Shown here piece by piece: positions 38,271 to 47,568 of a DNA stretch of 64,000 nucleotides (within the stretch, counting starts at the first letter, position 1; the number at the start of each line of letters is the position of its first letter). The DNA lies in NCBI GenBank assembly GCA_028280105.1, contig JANQML010000087.1, positions 1-64,000 of the forward strand. The letters are read 5' to 3'. This DNA is from Desulfobacula sp. (GTDB lineage: Bacteria > Desulfobacterota > Desulfobacteria > Desulfobacterales > Desulfobacteraceae). The position numbers and the translations under genes were made by a program. Below the pieces are notes generated by a model. The model made no database searches. It was not told where the DNA came from and saw nothing but the letters and a program-made list of their open reading frames with translations.

Positions 38271-38759
38271 TTACCATATCAATGAATCGTGTATCCAGCC
38301 GACATTTCCATCCCCATGTTTGATTTTGACCCAGCGGCTCCCTTTTTTTCTTTCCAGAACCTTAAACGGCACCCCTCGTTCCACGGTAAAGATAATTCTT
38401 CCGTCTTTAGACCCTTTGGACCGGACGTTGCAGCTGCCTTTTGAAATATTTGTAATCACCGAGGAGATGTTACCCACAAGTGATTCATGCACCCAGGCAA
38501 TGTCTGCTTCAAAATCTTTAACCTTATACCATTTGCCCTTTTTTTCAATCACGATAAGCGGGTAGTATTTCTCAGCCTGCCATAGTTGATCATATTGTGT
38601 CCCCGGTCCGGACCGCATATTTGCTTTTTCAGCCGTTATTCCAATCCGCTGCCCGGAAGCCACTGCTGTACCCGCCAATATCAACACAGACACCACACAA
38701 AAAAACGTCCGTTTAACAGCAGTAGATTTAATTGCACTGGGATAAATTGAATACATCAT
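38271..38759 (-). CDS. Exported protein with two bacterial SH3 domains
   Basis: This protein of about 162 residues has a signal segment (KRTFFCVVSVLILAGTAVASG). Two SH3b-type domains follow, one around ANMRSGPGTQYDQLW and one around CNVRSKGSKDGRIIFTV, each ending in a W-x-W/I-H motif. Such domains bind cell-wall peptides or metals. The ATG at 38759 has ggagg at 8 bp spacing, so I use it instead of 38777. It probably precedes the TPR gene in an operon. Confidence 0.78.
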   Translation of the reverse strand: MMYSIYPSAIKSTAVKRTFFCVVSVLILAGTAVASGQRIGITAEKANMRSGPGTQYDQLWQAEKYYPLIVIEKKGKWYKVKDFEADIAWVHESLVGNISSVITNISKGSCNVRSKGSKDGRIIFTVERGVPFKVLERKKGSRWVKIKHGDGNVGWIHDSLIW

Positions 38760-38929
38760 ATATTTTGCCTCCGTCATTTCTTCTATTCAATATCCGATAT
38801 CAATACTGAACGGTATACCAGAAAAACCCCTCCCCATGCAACCGCGCTTGTATAAATCACACTAAATCCGGTTCATTTTTCAAAAGCCGCTTTTACATAT
38901 TTTTTAATAACAACATTGCAAAAAAAAGA

Positions 38930-39094
38930 GGACAGATCCGTGAAGCGTATGACAAAAAGGCAACCGATCTTACCGCTATTGTCGTAAAACTGAAAGCCAA
39001 TAAAAAGATCCAGACTATTATCAATTGGTCCATTGTACCGGCCCAGTCTATTGTTGCCAAAAACACCCGCATCAACCCCGGCCTTTGGATATAA
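38930..39094 (+). pseudogene. Remnant of a LivK-type branched-chain amino-acid-binding protein
   Basis: An isolated 54-codon stretch ends in TAA and translates to a piece like the middle of periplasmic-binding proteins of the Leu/Ile/Val family. The core is YDKKATDLTAIV, then a TIINWSIVPAQSIVAKN segment. It has no start codon, signal or flanking homologous sequence, and the rest of the gene is absent. It is a decayed fragment, perhaps left by a deletion. The rest of 38778-38929 shows nothing I can assign. Confidence 0.6.
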
Positions 39095-39100
39095 ACCGGC

Positions 39101-41455
39101 TTAACTCATCAAATAAAAACCCAGATTTTTTGCATATGGCGGCGGATTGTAAAAGTCGGCTCTAACGTAGTTACCCTTGATATCCCTAACTACGGCACGT
39201 CTTTCAACCACATCCCGTTTCAAATTGTCCAACGTAAACGAGATGTCTAAGAAATCGTTCACCCGAATCCGATGAGATCGCGAAATCCTGAACCCGGCAG
39301 CCGCAAGAGAGACCTGCTCCAGCCTCATATGGCCGGATTCTCCGGTTTTAAGCCGAACAAACCGGCCTCTCAATGAAACCGTTTTTCCAAAATTGCTGAT
39401 TTTATCATCTTTTTCCTTTTGGCGTATCTTCTCTTTTTCCAGCAGATCTTGAAGACTGTATTCAAAATCGGATATTTTACTTTCCTTTAAGGGTTTGACT
39501 GATTTGGAAAGAGATGCTGAAATCATTTCTTTTAAAAGAATGGTGTCTTCCGCACTCACGGTATGGGTATATAAATTGGTTTTTAAGGACGAAGTACCTT
39601 CTTCTGATATGGCAAGGGACAATCGGGTGGACATCCTGTTTTTTGCCCGGTCAGATCCTTCTGAATAGGTCTGCGGCAGTATCACCACAAAGGCCGTCTC
39701 CCCATACCGATAAATATCATCTTCCCGTCGCTTGGTCGTTTCCATGATCAAGGCCAGCTTTTTTAATATTTTTTCACTGCCTTCACCCTCTTGCCGGATC
39801 CCCTGTATATCAACAATCAGAATTGAAAAAATACTACCGAAATTTTTAATTACATCCTCTCTATTACTGATGGCACGTTCAAAACTCCATCTGTTTTTCA
39901 ACCCGGTCAACCCGTCTCTTGTGGCAAGGGTTGTCAGGGCTTGATTGTAATATGCCCTTTCAATGGCAATCGCGGCAAATTCGGCAATTGAGGAGAGAAG
40001 AGACAGATCTTCTTGGCTGAAGGTATGATCATCGATTCGGTTGATCAGCTCGATCACGCCAAAAATTTTATCCCGGGTTTTCAGCGGGGTTCCGATAATG
40101 GATTGTGTTTTAAACCCGGTATGCTTATCCACCCGGCGGCTGAACCGGTCGTCTTTTGTAACATCCTTAATTACCAAAGACTTTCCGGTTTCAATGATAT
40201 AGCCTGCAATACCTTCACCCTTCCTGAGCCGGGCGCCTGTCAGCTTGTCTTTATTTACCCCCACCACAACGGTAAAAATCAGATCAGAGGTCTTTTGATC
40301 CTTTAATAAAATCGACCAGTTCTGTGGTTGAAACACCCGGCCGATCTGATACATAACGATATCCATGACTTCTCGAATCGTTTTTGCCCGGGCAAGGGAT
40401 TTTCCGAATTCAAGTTCCATTTCCGAGGTTTTCTGGTCCACCGCCCTCTTTTTTAAACGGCGGAGCGGGTCTTCCCGGTAGTAATACCGGGTATTGGCCC
40501 GGGACAGTTTCAAATTCGCTCTGAGAATATTTTTTCGAATCTGATCTGCCGATGGAAAAACAAATTGGTAAAATGCGGATATTTTTTCTATTTCCTGATT
40601 CATTTTACCGATACACCCAATCACGTTAAAATCGTCGGGGTCGATGGTGGCTGTGACCTCGGGTGCCAATACAGGCGGTCGGATAAATTCAAAGGAGCCG
40701 ATTCCCTGGGTCCAGCATAAAAAATCAGCCAGGGAAACAATGGAAATCAGATGTTTTTCTCTTTCTTTTAACGCCAGATGTTCAAAGGACTGATGATGAT
40801 ATTTAACGACTTTTATCAACGGGTCCGGCAGATTCCACATCTCACACAGGTATGCACCCACATCATCATGCCCCAAACCGATAAAACTGCGTTCTTCTTC
40901 TATGACTTGATCCGTGGACGTCGTCAGCTGCAATATAAACTCACCGTAATTTTTTTTACCTCTGATATCGAGTATAATTTTTCCGACATCGTGCAGAAGA
41001 CCTGCAATATAGGCTTCTTCCGGTTCGTGATAGTTGGTTTCTTTTGCAATTTGAGAACTCAAAACCGCTACGGATAAACAGTGGCGCCAGAATAACAACC
41101 GATCAAATTCACCGGATTGGCCGGATTTAAACAATTTATCAAATATCGTCATTTCAACGGCCAGTTTTTTGATTTCATCCAGCCCGATATACGCGATGGC
41201 TTCAGACAAAGCGGTTATCTTTCGGGTAAGTCCGTACAGCGCCGAATTAACGATTTGAAGAATCCGGACGGAAAGCCCGGGGTCTGTCTCGATTATTTTT
41301 GTCAGATCTTCCAATGATACGTCATCATCCCGGAAGGCTTCAAGCAATTTGGCTGCGACTTGGGGAAAAACCGGCAGTTTTTTATCTTTTAGGTTCAGAA
41401 CCCGTTGAATATCGGCTTTTTCAGGAAGGTATAAGTTGTTTTCCACGGCACTCAC
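39101..41455 (-). CDS. HDOD-GAF-GGDEF-PilZ signalling protein (degenerate GGDEF)
   Basis: This 784-residue cytoplasmic protein has an HDOD domain (about residues 20-215, with LLHDVGKI), a linker, a GAF domain (about 360-505), a GGDEF-fold domain (about 510-640) and a C-terminal PilZ-like domain (about 675-780). The diguanylate cyclase signature is replaced by YGETA, so cyclase activity is unlikely. The PilZ motifs (RGRFVRL, VSLAAAG) are also imperfect. It probably integrates signals rather than making c-di-GMP. It lies between pilus gene blocks. Confidence 0.82.
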   Translation of the reverse strand: MSAVENNLYLPEKADIQRVLNLKDKKLPVFPQVAAKLLEAFRDDDVSLEDLTKIIETDPGLSVRILQIVNSALYGLTRKITALSEAIAYIGLDEIKKLAVEMTIFDKLFKSGQSGEFDRLLFWRHCLSVAVLSSQIAKETNYHEPEEAYIAGLLHDVGKIILDIRGKKNYGEFILQLTTSTDQVIEEERSFIGLGHDDVGAYLCEMWNLPDPLIKVVKYHHQSFEHLALKEREKHLISIVSLADFLCWTQGIGSFEFIRPPVLAPEVTATIDPDDFNVIGCIGKMNQEIEKISAFYQFVFPSADQIRKNILRANLKLSRANTRYYYREDPLRRLKKRAVDQKTSEMELEFGKSLARAKTIREVMDIVMYQIGRVFQPQNWSILLKDQKTSDLIFTVVVGVNKDKLTGARLRKGEGIAGYIIETGKSLVIKDVTKDDRFSRRVDKHTGFKTQSIIGTPLKTRDKIFGVIELINRIDDHTFSQEDLSLLSSIAEFAAIAIERAYYNQALTTLATRDGLTGLKNRWSFERAISNREDVIKNFGSIFSILIVDIQGIRQEGEGSEKILKKLALIMETTKRREDDIYRYGETAFVVILPQTYSEGSDRAKNRMSTRLSLAISEEGTSSLKTNLYTHTVSAEDTILLKEMISASLSKSVKPLKESKISDFEYSLQDLLEKEKIRQKEKDDKISNFGKTVSLRGRFVRLKTGESGHMRLEQVSLAAAGFRISRSHRIRVNDFLDISFTLDNLKRDVVERRAVVRDIKGNYVRADFYNPPPYAKNLGFYLMS

Positions 41456-41578
41456 TTTTAGGAAAAATAACGATTATAACGATCTTCGTCATATCTTTTT
41501 CCCGTTTATACAGTTTGGGTCATATTCTTTTTTCTTTGGTATCTTTAATCTGTAAACAAGCAAAAAATAGACCGGCAA

Positions 41579-42871
41579 TCAGTTATTATTGACAAAAAAG
41601 TCATCAATAACTTTCTGATTTTTTAGCTGTTGTCCGTAATCAGCCGCACTTTTTTTATCTTCAAACTGGGATACCCGAACGATGAACCAGGTTTTCCCGC
41701 CACCGTCAACTTTCTTCATACTGGCGTCCAGCCCTTTTTTCTTTAATGCATCGACATATCGGTCGGCATGATCCTGTTTCAAATATGCGGCAACCTGGAT
41801 GGTAAACGGTTTGGGAATCTGCTCGACAACCGGAATCGCCTGCCGCTCTTCCACTGTTTTTGATTTAAACAGATGAGAGAATGTCGTGGCCATGAAAAAG
41901 ATTAACCCGCCACAGGTCATCACAATCCCGCCTGTTTTCAGATAAAACCGGAAACGATCGTGCTCCCTGACATATAAGACGACCTTCCCGCTTATCAAAA
42001 TCATATAACTGATCGTTGATCCGGCGAACCGGAAGACAGATTCAAACCCGGTTGTCACAAGAGCCAAAACAAATTTAATTGTTGTTTTTATTTTGAGTTT
42101 TCGAAATGATGTTCGTATTGTTTTAACCTGAAACTCTTTTTTGGAAACAGCACCATCCGGCGCATCCCGGTTTTCGGCTTCAACTGATTGGAGCAAATCG
42201 GCAATAACGGCTTCGGATTTTTCATTGAAGTCCGGATTATGCTTCAGCCGGGCATAGAGGGTTTGCGCCTGGTAATCACTTCGTTCCAATTCAATAAAAA
42301 TATCGGCAATCAGAGGGAGCAACCGGGGATCGCTACCATGCACATCTGCCAGAAGTGATAACAGATCCTGCTCGGTAGCCGTTACAATGTTGGATTGCCT
42401 GAGCCGCATGAGCCATAACCGGCAGACATCTATATCTTTTGGATTTGATTTCAGATACTCACTGGTTGCAACTCTAAAATTTTCATTATCGCTGTCCCCC
42501 GTACTTAGATAAAATTTGGATACAGCTCTGGAAATATTGAGAGACGTCTTTTTAATCCCAAACGGCCAGAGTAAAAAAGAGTCATAAAGCCGGATGGCCT
42601 GAATATATTTTTCCTCAGCTTTTTTAAAAATTCCGGCCCGTTCCCACGCCTGCCCCTCTTTGATGAGGTTGGCCAGGATTTTTTTTACACCCAAATCGAT
42701 CAACGTGCCAAGAAAAACGAACACAAAAAAAACCATACCGATACCGGCATAGATGGGATTCAATCCCGGAAAAAAATTGTTGAAAACGGGCAGCATATAA
42801 AAGCTTGCCGGCAGTGCCACGATAATTGCCAACCAGAAAAAAAGACTGATATTTCTAAGCGTCCAGATCAT
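41579..42871 (-). CDS. Membrane protein with C-terminal SPOR domain
   Basis: This protein of about 430 residues has two N-terminal helices (within residues 8-60), a helical TPR-like middle and a further hydrophobic region near 310-340. A SPOR domain covers about the last 75 residues (PFTIQVAAYLKQDHADRY to SQFEDKKSAADY). SPOR domains bind glycan strands stripped of peptides at division sites. The ATG at 42871 overlaps the stop of the PBP gene (ATGA) and follows GGAGG at 7 bp, fixing the start. Confidence 0.82.
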   Translation of the reverse strand: MIWTLRNISLFFWLAIIVALPASFYMLPVFNNFFPGLNPIYAGIGMVFFVFVFLGTLIDLGVKKILANLIKEGQAWERAGIFKKAEEKYIQAIRLYDSFLLWPFGIKKTSLNISRAVSKFYLSTGDSDNENFRVATSEYLKSNPKDIDVCRLWLMRLRQSNIVTATEQDLLSLLADVHGSDPRLLPLIADIFIELERSDYQAQTLYARLKHNPDFNEKSEAVIADLLQSVEAENRDAPDGAVSKKEFQVKTIRTSFRKLKIKTTIKFVLALVTTGFESVFRFAGSTISYMILISGKVVLYVREHDRFRFYLKTGGIVMTCGGLIFFMATTFSHLFKSKTVEERQAIPVVEQIPKPFTIQVAAYLKQDHADRYVDALKKKGLDASMKKVDGGGKTWFIVRVSQFEDKKSAADYGQQLKNQKVIDDFFVNNN

Positions 42872-44868
42872 CGGCCTTCCTCCCGGCACAAGGTCTGCCC
42901 GGCCCTTAAAGCGGTTTTCATGACGACAATATCGGCTTTACCCTCTTCAGGCGCACAGCCGGTTGTGATGTCTACAGTCTCAAATCGGATATCATCGGGT
43001 ATTGGAAAATCCCTTTCCGGCTCAGACTTCAGAGCGTTGCTCATGAAGTCCGCCCAGATCGGTGCGGCACTTTTTCCGCCGGTAATTCCGATACCGTTCC
43101 GGTCAACTAATTTTTTCTTTTTATCAAATCCGGTCCAGACAGACGTGCTCAGAGTGGGTGTAAAACCGATGAACCAGGCATCATTATAAGAATTCGTAGT
43201 GCCGGTTTTTCCGGCTGCCGGCCGTTCAAACCCCATTCTCCGGATCACCTTTCCGGATCCGGTATCGATAACCGATTTCATCATATCCACGACCTGATAA
43301 GCCGTCGATGAGTCCAGCACTCTTTTTTTCTGAATAATCTGTTCAAAAAGGATCCGGCCGAAAGCATCTTCCACCCGCCAGAACAAAAAGGGGTCATGCC
43401 TCACTCCCAGGGTTGAAAAGACGGTATACGCAGACGCCATCTCAAAAGGGGTGACACCCGAGGTTCCCAGGGCAATGGAGAAAACGTCTCTTAGCGGGCT
43501 GGTAATTCCACAGGCCTTTGCAACTGCGTTGACGGCATCAGGTCCGGTCTGCTCCACCAGTTGGGCGGAAATGGTATTCACCGATTGGGTCATGGCCTCT
43601 TTTAGAATCATACTTCCGGAAAAAGTTTTACCAAAATTATCAGGCGCCCAATCCGGTGCCCCATTGACAGGTATCATTACCGGCCGGTCCGTCATCACGG
43701 TTGCCGGATTCAGTCCTAAGTTTTGAAACGCCGCATAATACAAAAAGGGCTTGAAGCCGCTTCCGGGCTGGCGAAGACCTTTATATGCCCGGTTGAATTC
43801 ACTTAGATAATAATCTTTGCCCCCCACCATGGCTTTAACCGCACCGGATCCGGCATCCACAGCCACCAGGGCCGCCTGTGGACGATCGTTTTCATCTCCC
43901 GTCAATCCCATCAGGTCGTACAGCCGGTCCAGCCCGTTTGAAACCGACCGGTTCGCAAAGGTTTGGAGTCTGGGATCCAGGGTGGAATAGACTTTAATAC
44001 CCCCATGGTAAACCACATCTTCACCGTATTTGGTCACCAGATCACTGATCAGTGCATCCAGAAAATAGCTGCCGGTTCTGGAGTCGGTTTTCTTCCGGTT
44101 GAAAACCGGCCGAATCAATTTGGCCTGTTCTGCTTCAAGCTCGGTAATAAAGCCGGTCTGAAACATACGGTTAAGAACAAGATCACGACGTTTGATCGCC
44201 CGGTCATAATACCGGAAGGGGTTATAGTTGGTCGGTGACTTGGGAAGTCCTGCAAGAAGCGCTGCTTCCGATAGGGTCAACTCCAGTGCGGACTTGTCAA
44301 AAAACGTCCGGGCTGCCTTCTCTATCCCCTGGGCTCCCGCCCCGAAATGAATCTGATTAATGTAGGCGTGCAGGATCTCCGGTTTTGTATTGGAGGATTC
44401 AATCTGAAAGGCGACCAGAAGCTCTTTAAACTTACGGGTATATGTCTGTTCAAAGCTAAAAAACAGATTTTTGGCCAGCTGCTGGGTAATGGTGGAAGCT
44501 CCCTGTACCTTTCCGGGCTTGAATAGGGTTATATAGAGTCCTTTGATCGTGCGGAGTTTATTGATTCCATGGTGTTCAAAAAAACGATGATCCTCTATTG
44601 CCAGAATGGCATTGATAAAATCCGGCGATACCATGCTCAAGGGAACGGTTTTCCTCTCTCCAAGAGAGATCAGCATCTGCCCGTTGGATGCAAAAAACTG
44701 AGTCTGGGGTGTCTCAATGATCCGGCTCAGCGGAGACGGCAGCCGGGGGAGGTCTTCAGTCACATAAAAGATCAGCACCATAAACAAGACAGCACCCGTC
44801 GATGCCAGGGTCAAACCGGCATAGAGTAAAAACCGGTACAGCTCCGCCATCCGTAAAAAGAGACTCAA
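42868..44868 (-). CDS. Class A penicillin-binding protein (PBP1A family)
   Basis: This bifunctional peptidoglycan synthase of about 666 residues has an N-terminal helix and a glycosyltransferase domain (EDHRFFEHHGIN, then QGASTITQQLAKN). Its transpeptidase domain has SGFKPF (active serine), SVN and KTGTT. A TTG at 44868 is preceded by AAGGAG with 7 bp spacing and overlaps the previous stop (TTGA). I take it over the ATG at 44850, which lacks a ribosome site, and over the far upstream ATG at 44913. It is flanked by pilus-motor and SPOR genes. Confidence 0.9.
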   Translation of the reverse strand: MSLFLRMAELYRFLLYAGLTLASTGAVLFMVLIFYVTEDLPRLPSPLSRIIETPQTQFFASNGQMLISLGERKTVPLSMVSPDFINAILAIEDHRFFEHHGINKLRTIKGLYITLFKPGKVQGASTITQQLAKNLFFSFEQTYTRKFKELLVAFQIESSNTKPEILHAYINQIHFGAGAQGIEKAARTFFDKSALELTLSEAALLAGLPKSPTNYNPFRYYDRAIKRRDLVLNRMFQTGFITELEAEQAKLIRPVFNRKKTDSRTGSYFLDALISDLVTKYGEDVVYHGGIKVYSTLDPRLQTFANRSVSNGLDRLYDLMGLTGDENDRPQAALVAVDAGSGAVKAMVGGKDYYLSEFNRAYKGLRQPGSGFKPFLYYAAFQNLGLNPATVMTDRPVMIPVNGAPDWAPDNFGKTFSGSMILKEAMTQSVNTISAQLVEQTGPDAVNAVAKACGITSPLRDVFSIALGTSGVTPFEMASAYTVFSTLGVRHDPFLFWRVEDAFGRILFEQIIQKKRVLDSSTAYQVVDMMKSVIDTGSGKVIRRMGFERPAAGKTGTTNSYNDAWFIGFTPTLSTSVWTGFDKKKKLVDRNGIGITGGKSAAPIWADFMSNALKSEPERDFPIPDDIRFETVDITTGCAPEEGKADIVVMKTALRAGQTLCREEGR

Positions 44869-45740
44869 TTCTCCTCTCCTTTTAAATTCAGACTCAACTG
44901 CCAGACAGCCCATTCTCTGCCCTTTATGAAAACAATATTTGTCTGCGCGCCCTCGTTGAATTCGAAACCGAGAACAATATAACCGTCCTTTGCCTCATTC
45001 CAGATGCCGACCCGTTCCAGCTGACCGGCCTGCTTGAGGAGGACCTGTGAATTCTGCATCAGATCCGGGATCATATTTTTCGGCAGCTTGAACATGGCCT
45101 GAAAAAAATTGGATGCAGAGTAAATCCGTCCCCTGAATTCTTCAAGATCGGATAAAGAGCCGATGATCGGTTTTTCAGCGTTTTCAATGTTTACAATCTC
45201 TTCTTTGCCCAAATCAATCTGCTGAATGACCCGGTTTTGAGAATCGATAAAATAAATCTTGATACCACCGGCCACCCCTTCGCAGAAAATACGCTCAAGA
45301 TTTTTACCGTTGAGCAGCCACACCAATTGAGCCGGCTCAATAACACTGGCGGCTGCAGATTCTTCCAGGTTCAGATAGAGATCCTTAAACTGCTGCTTTT
45401 CAAGAGAAACCCACTGACCCGGCTGGATACGGGAGGCAAGACCGGAAAAAGAATCCGCCTGTTCTACATTTTGCCGGGTATCCTGTTGCCGGCTGATGAT
45501 TTCGTTAAGGTGTTCATGGGCATTGGATGTATGTCTTCCCTGTTCCCATATGGCACCGGTTTCCGGCCTGGATTCATTGGTGGATGCCAGGTATCTTCCC
45601 AGAGTTCGCTCAAGCCAGTCAAATCGAAATTCGCTGAATACCAGAAAGGCAGTCACCACAATCACAGCGATATTGACCAGGGAAAAAGCGCGTTTGAGCC
45701 ATTCAACAAAACTTGTGGGTTCATACCAATGCCGGATCAT
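44865..45740 (-). CDS. Conserved-looking membrane-anchored protein, unknown function
   Basis: I do not recognise this 291-residue protein. It has one N-terminal membrane helix (about residues 18-38), a charged helical linker and a soluble part that is probably periplasmic. The segment VSLEKQQFKDLYLNLEESAAASVIEP and a GRIYSASNFFQAMFKLP region are notable but not assignable. Its gene overlaps the PBP1A gene by 4 bp and follows a receiver-like gene by 22 bp, so a role in wall synthesis or pilus assembly is the likely context. Confidence 0.7.
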   Translation of the reverse strand: MIRHWYEPTSFVEWLKRAFSLVNIAVIVVTAFLVFSEFRFDWLERTLGRYLASTNESRPETGAIWEQGRHTSNAHEHLNEIISRQQDTRQNVEQADSFSGLASRIQPGQWVSLEKQQFKDLYLNLEESAAASVIEPAQLVWLLNGKNLERIFCEGVAGGIKIYFIDSQNRVIQQIDLGKEEIVNIENAEKPIIGSLSDLEEFRGRIYSASNFFQAMFKLPKNMIPDLMQNSQVLLKQAGQLERVGIWNEAKDGYIVLGFEFNEGAQTNIVFIKGREWAVWQLSLNLKGEEN

Positions 45741-45762
45741 TTTATCTTTTCTGACCTTTCGG

Positions 45763-46371
45763 TTATGCTTTTCCGGCGGATTTTAACGATTCATTATAAA
45801 CCGAGTACAGATTTTTGTGGTCAAACAGGGCCTTTGTAAGAAAAGACTCCAGATGAGCAATATCTCCGGCATGAAGAATATTGTTGACGCTTTTATGCAA
45901 CGCAGCCATATTGTCATTGGTTTGGAACATCCGGGTCAACAATACGGCGCATATCCGTCGCCGAAGCGACATGTCAACGGTGTTGAGCTTATGAATGATC
46001 CGGGCTGCGCCCTTATTCCGATCAAAGGCCTCATCGGTAATCAACAGATGAAAAACATGATATTCCATTTTGCTCATCGCCGTTTTTGCATCTTTTACCG
46101 CCTGGATTTCAAACCCCATTGCGGCAAGTGTCTGACCGGTCTTTTTTTGAAGTTCCGGATCTCCGACACAAACCATGGCATTCATTCGGTCCTCAAACGA
46201 CAACCTTGCCGACTGCCGGTTCATTTCACCCGTAACACCGGCCGGCGGCGATGCCGGAATGGTAATTTTATATTTGCATTTGGGGCAGCTGATCTTGGCG
46301 TCCTTATCTTTTGGAATCTTGTGATCCGGAATATTGAGTTTGGTTTTACACTGCCGACAGGTGAGATTCAT
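45763..46371 (-). CDS. Zinc-ribbon protein with receiver-like domain
   Basis: This 202-residue protein begins with an MJ0042-type zinc ribbon: CRQC at residues 5-8 and CPKC at about 34-37. A domain follows (about 65-190) with the alternating pattern of a response-regulator receiver, beginning MVCVGDPELQKKTGQTL and including LLITDEAFD, where the Asp could be the phospho-acceptor. No output domain is present. It lies between the PilU-like ATPase gene and the unknown membrane protein gene. A link to the pilus motors is inferred from position. Confidence 0.72.
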   Translation of the reverse strand: MNLTCRQCKTKLNIPDHKIPKDKDAKISCPKCKYKITIPASPPAGVTGEMNRQSARLSFEDRMNAMVCVGDPELQKKTGQTLAAMGFEIQAVKDAKTAMSKMEYHVFHLLITDEAFDRNKGAARIIHKLNTVDMSLRRRICAVLLTRMFQTNDNMAALHKSVNNILHAGDIAHLESFLTKALFDHKNLYSVYNESLKSAGKA

Positions 46372-46374
46372 GGT

Positions 46375-47538
46375 CTACTTTCCTTGATATCCATGGTCGA
46401 TTTCCAGCGAATCGATTCGGGTGGTTGTCTCTCCCCGGGAACTTTTTATTGAATCCAGTCCTCGTCCGACGATATCTTTTCGTGAAGCATAGGAGGTGGC
46501 AATATCCTCACTGATCAGCCCTTCTTCATATAAAGAAATGATATATTCATCAAAAGAGACCATGTCCTGGGCTTTCCCGGCCACGATGATATCATTAAAT
46601 GTTTTTCCTTCACTTTCTCCATTCAGAATGGAGTCTTTTACCCTTAAGTTGGAACCCATTATTTCAAACGCCGCCACCCGTCCTCCACCGGTTTTCGGCA
46701 GCAGCCGCTGGGATACGATCCAACGGACGGTATCTGCCAGCCGGATGCGGATCTGTTTTTCCTCTTCCGTATTGAACATACCCAAGACACGATTGATGGT
46801 CTGGCCGGCATCCACCGTATGAAGGGTTGACAGCACCAGGTGGCCGGTTTCAGCCGCTGAAAGGCCGATTTCAACCGTCTCCCGATCCCTCATTTCACCC
46901 ACCAGAATGACTTTTGGGGCCTGTCTTAAAGCGGCCCGGAGGCCGTTGGCAAAGGTATCAAAATCAGCCCCCAGTTCCCGCTGATTAAAGGTCGATCTTT
47001 TTTGCGGGTGCTGATACTCAATGGGATCTTCAAGGGTGATGACATGGACCGATTTGGATTCATTTACCTTATCGAGCAATGCGGCAAGCGACGTCGTCTT
47101 TCCGGATCCGGTTGCACCGGTAACAAAAATGATCCCGTTTCTTTCTTCGGCCATTTTGTGGAAGGCATTGGGCAGATCCAGCTCTTCAATGGTGGGTATC
47201 TTCGTTTCAAGCTTTCTGAGCACAATGGAATATTTCCCGGATCGTGAAAAGATATTCACACGGAACCTTGCCTTGTTTGCCAGTTGATAGGATAAATCGC
47301 AGGATCCTTCACGGATAAGGGTTTCAACCAGTTTTCGGTTGTTGTTGATCAGATTCAGGGCAACAATCTCGGTCTGAAACGGGGTGAGCAGATTAAAATC
47401 AGGATCGATTTTCACCTTGACAAGCTCTCCCGAACTTTCGACCTGAAGGGGTTTTCCCGGTGTAAAATTCAGATCCGACACATTTTCATGGGAATCGAGC
47501 ATTTTAGAAAGAATATGGTCAATCTGCTGTTTTTTCAT
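46375..47538 (-). CDS. pilU: PilT/PilU-type twitching motility ATPase
   Basis: This retraction-motor ATPase of about 387 residues has Walker A GATGSGKTT, the Asp box VITLEDPIEY, Walker B VILVGEMRD and the His box STLHTVDA. It lacks the AIRNLIRE motif of PilT near the C-terminus, which fits a PilU-like accessory motor. The start at the ATG 47538 follows GAAGGA, and a TTG at 47553 is less likely. It is 30 bp downstream of pilT. Confidence 0.85.
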   Translation of the reverse strand: MKKQQIDHILSKMLDSHENVSDLNFTPGKPLQVESSGELVKVKIDPDFNLLTPFQTEIVALNLINNNRKLVETLIREGSCDLSYQLANKARFRVNIFSRSGKYSIVLRKLETKIPTIEELDLPNAFHKMAEERNGIIFVTGATGSGKTTSLAALLDKVNESKSVHVITLEDPIEYQHPQKRSTFNQRELGADFDTFANGLRAALRQAPKVILVGEMRDRETVEIGLSAAETGHLVLSTLHTVDAGQTINRVLGMFNTEEEKQIRIRLADTVRWIVSQRLLPKTGGGRVAAFEIMGSNLRVKDSILNGESEGKTFNDIIVAGKAQDMVSFDEYIISLYEEGLISEDIATSYASRKDIVGRGLDSIKSSRGETTTRIDSLEIDHGYQGK

Positions 47539-47568
47539 ACCACCGTCCTTCAATCAATAGATACATAA

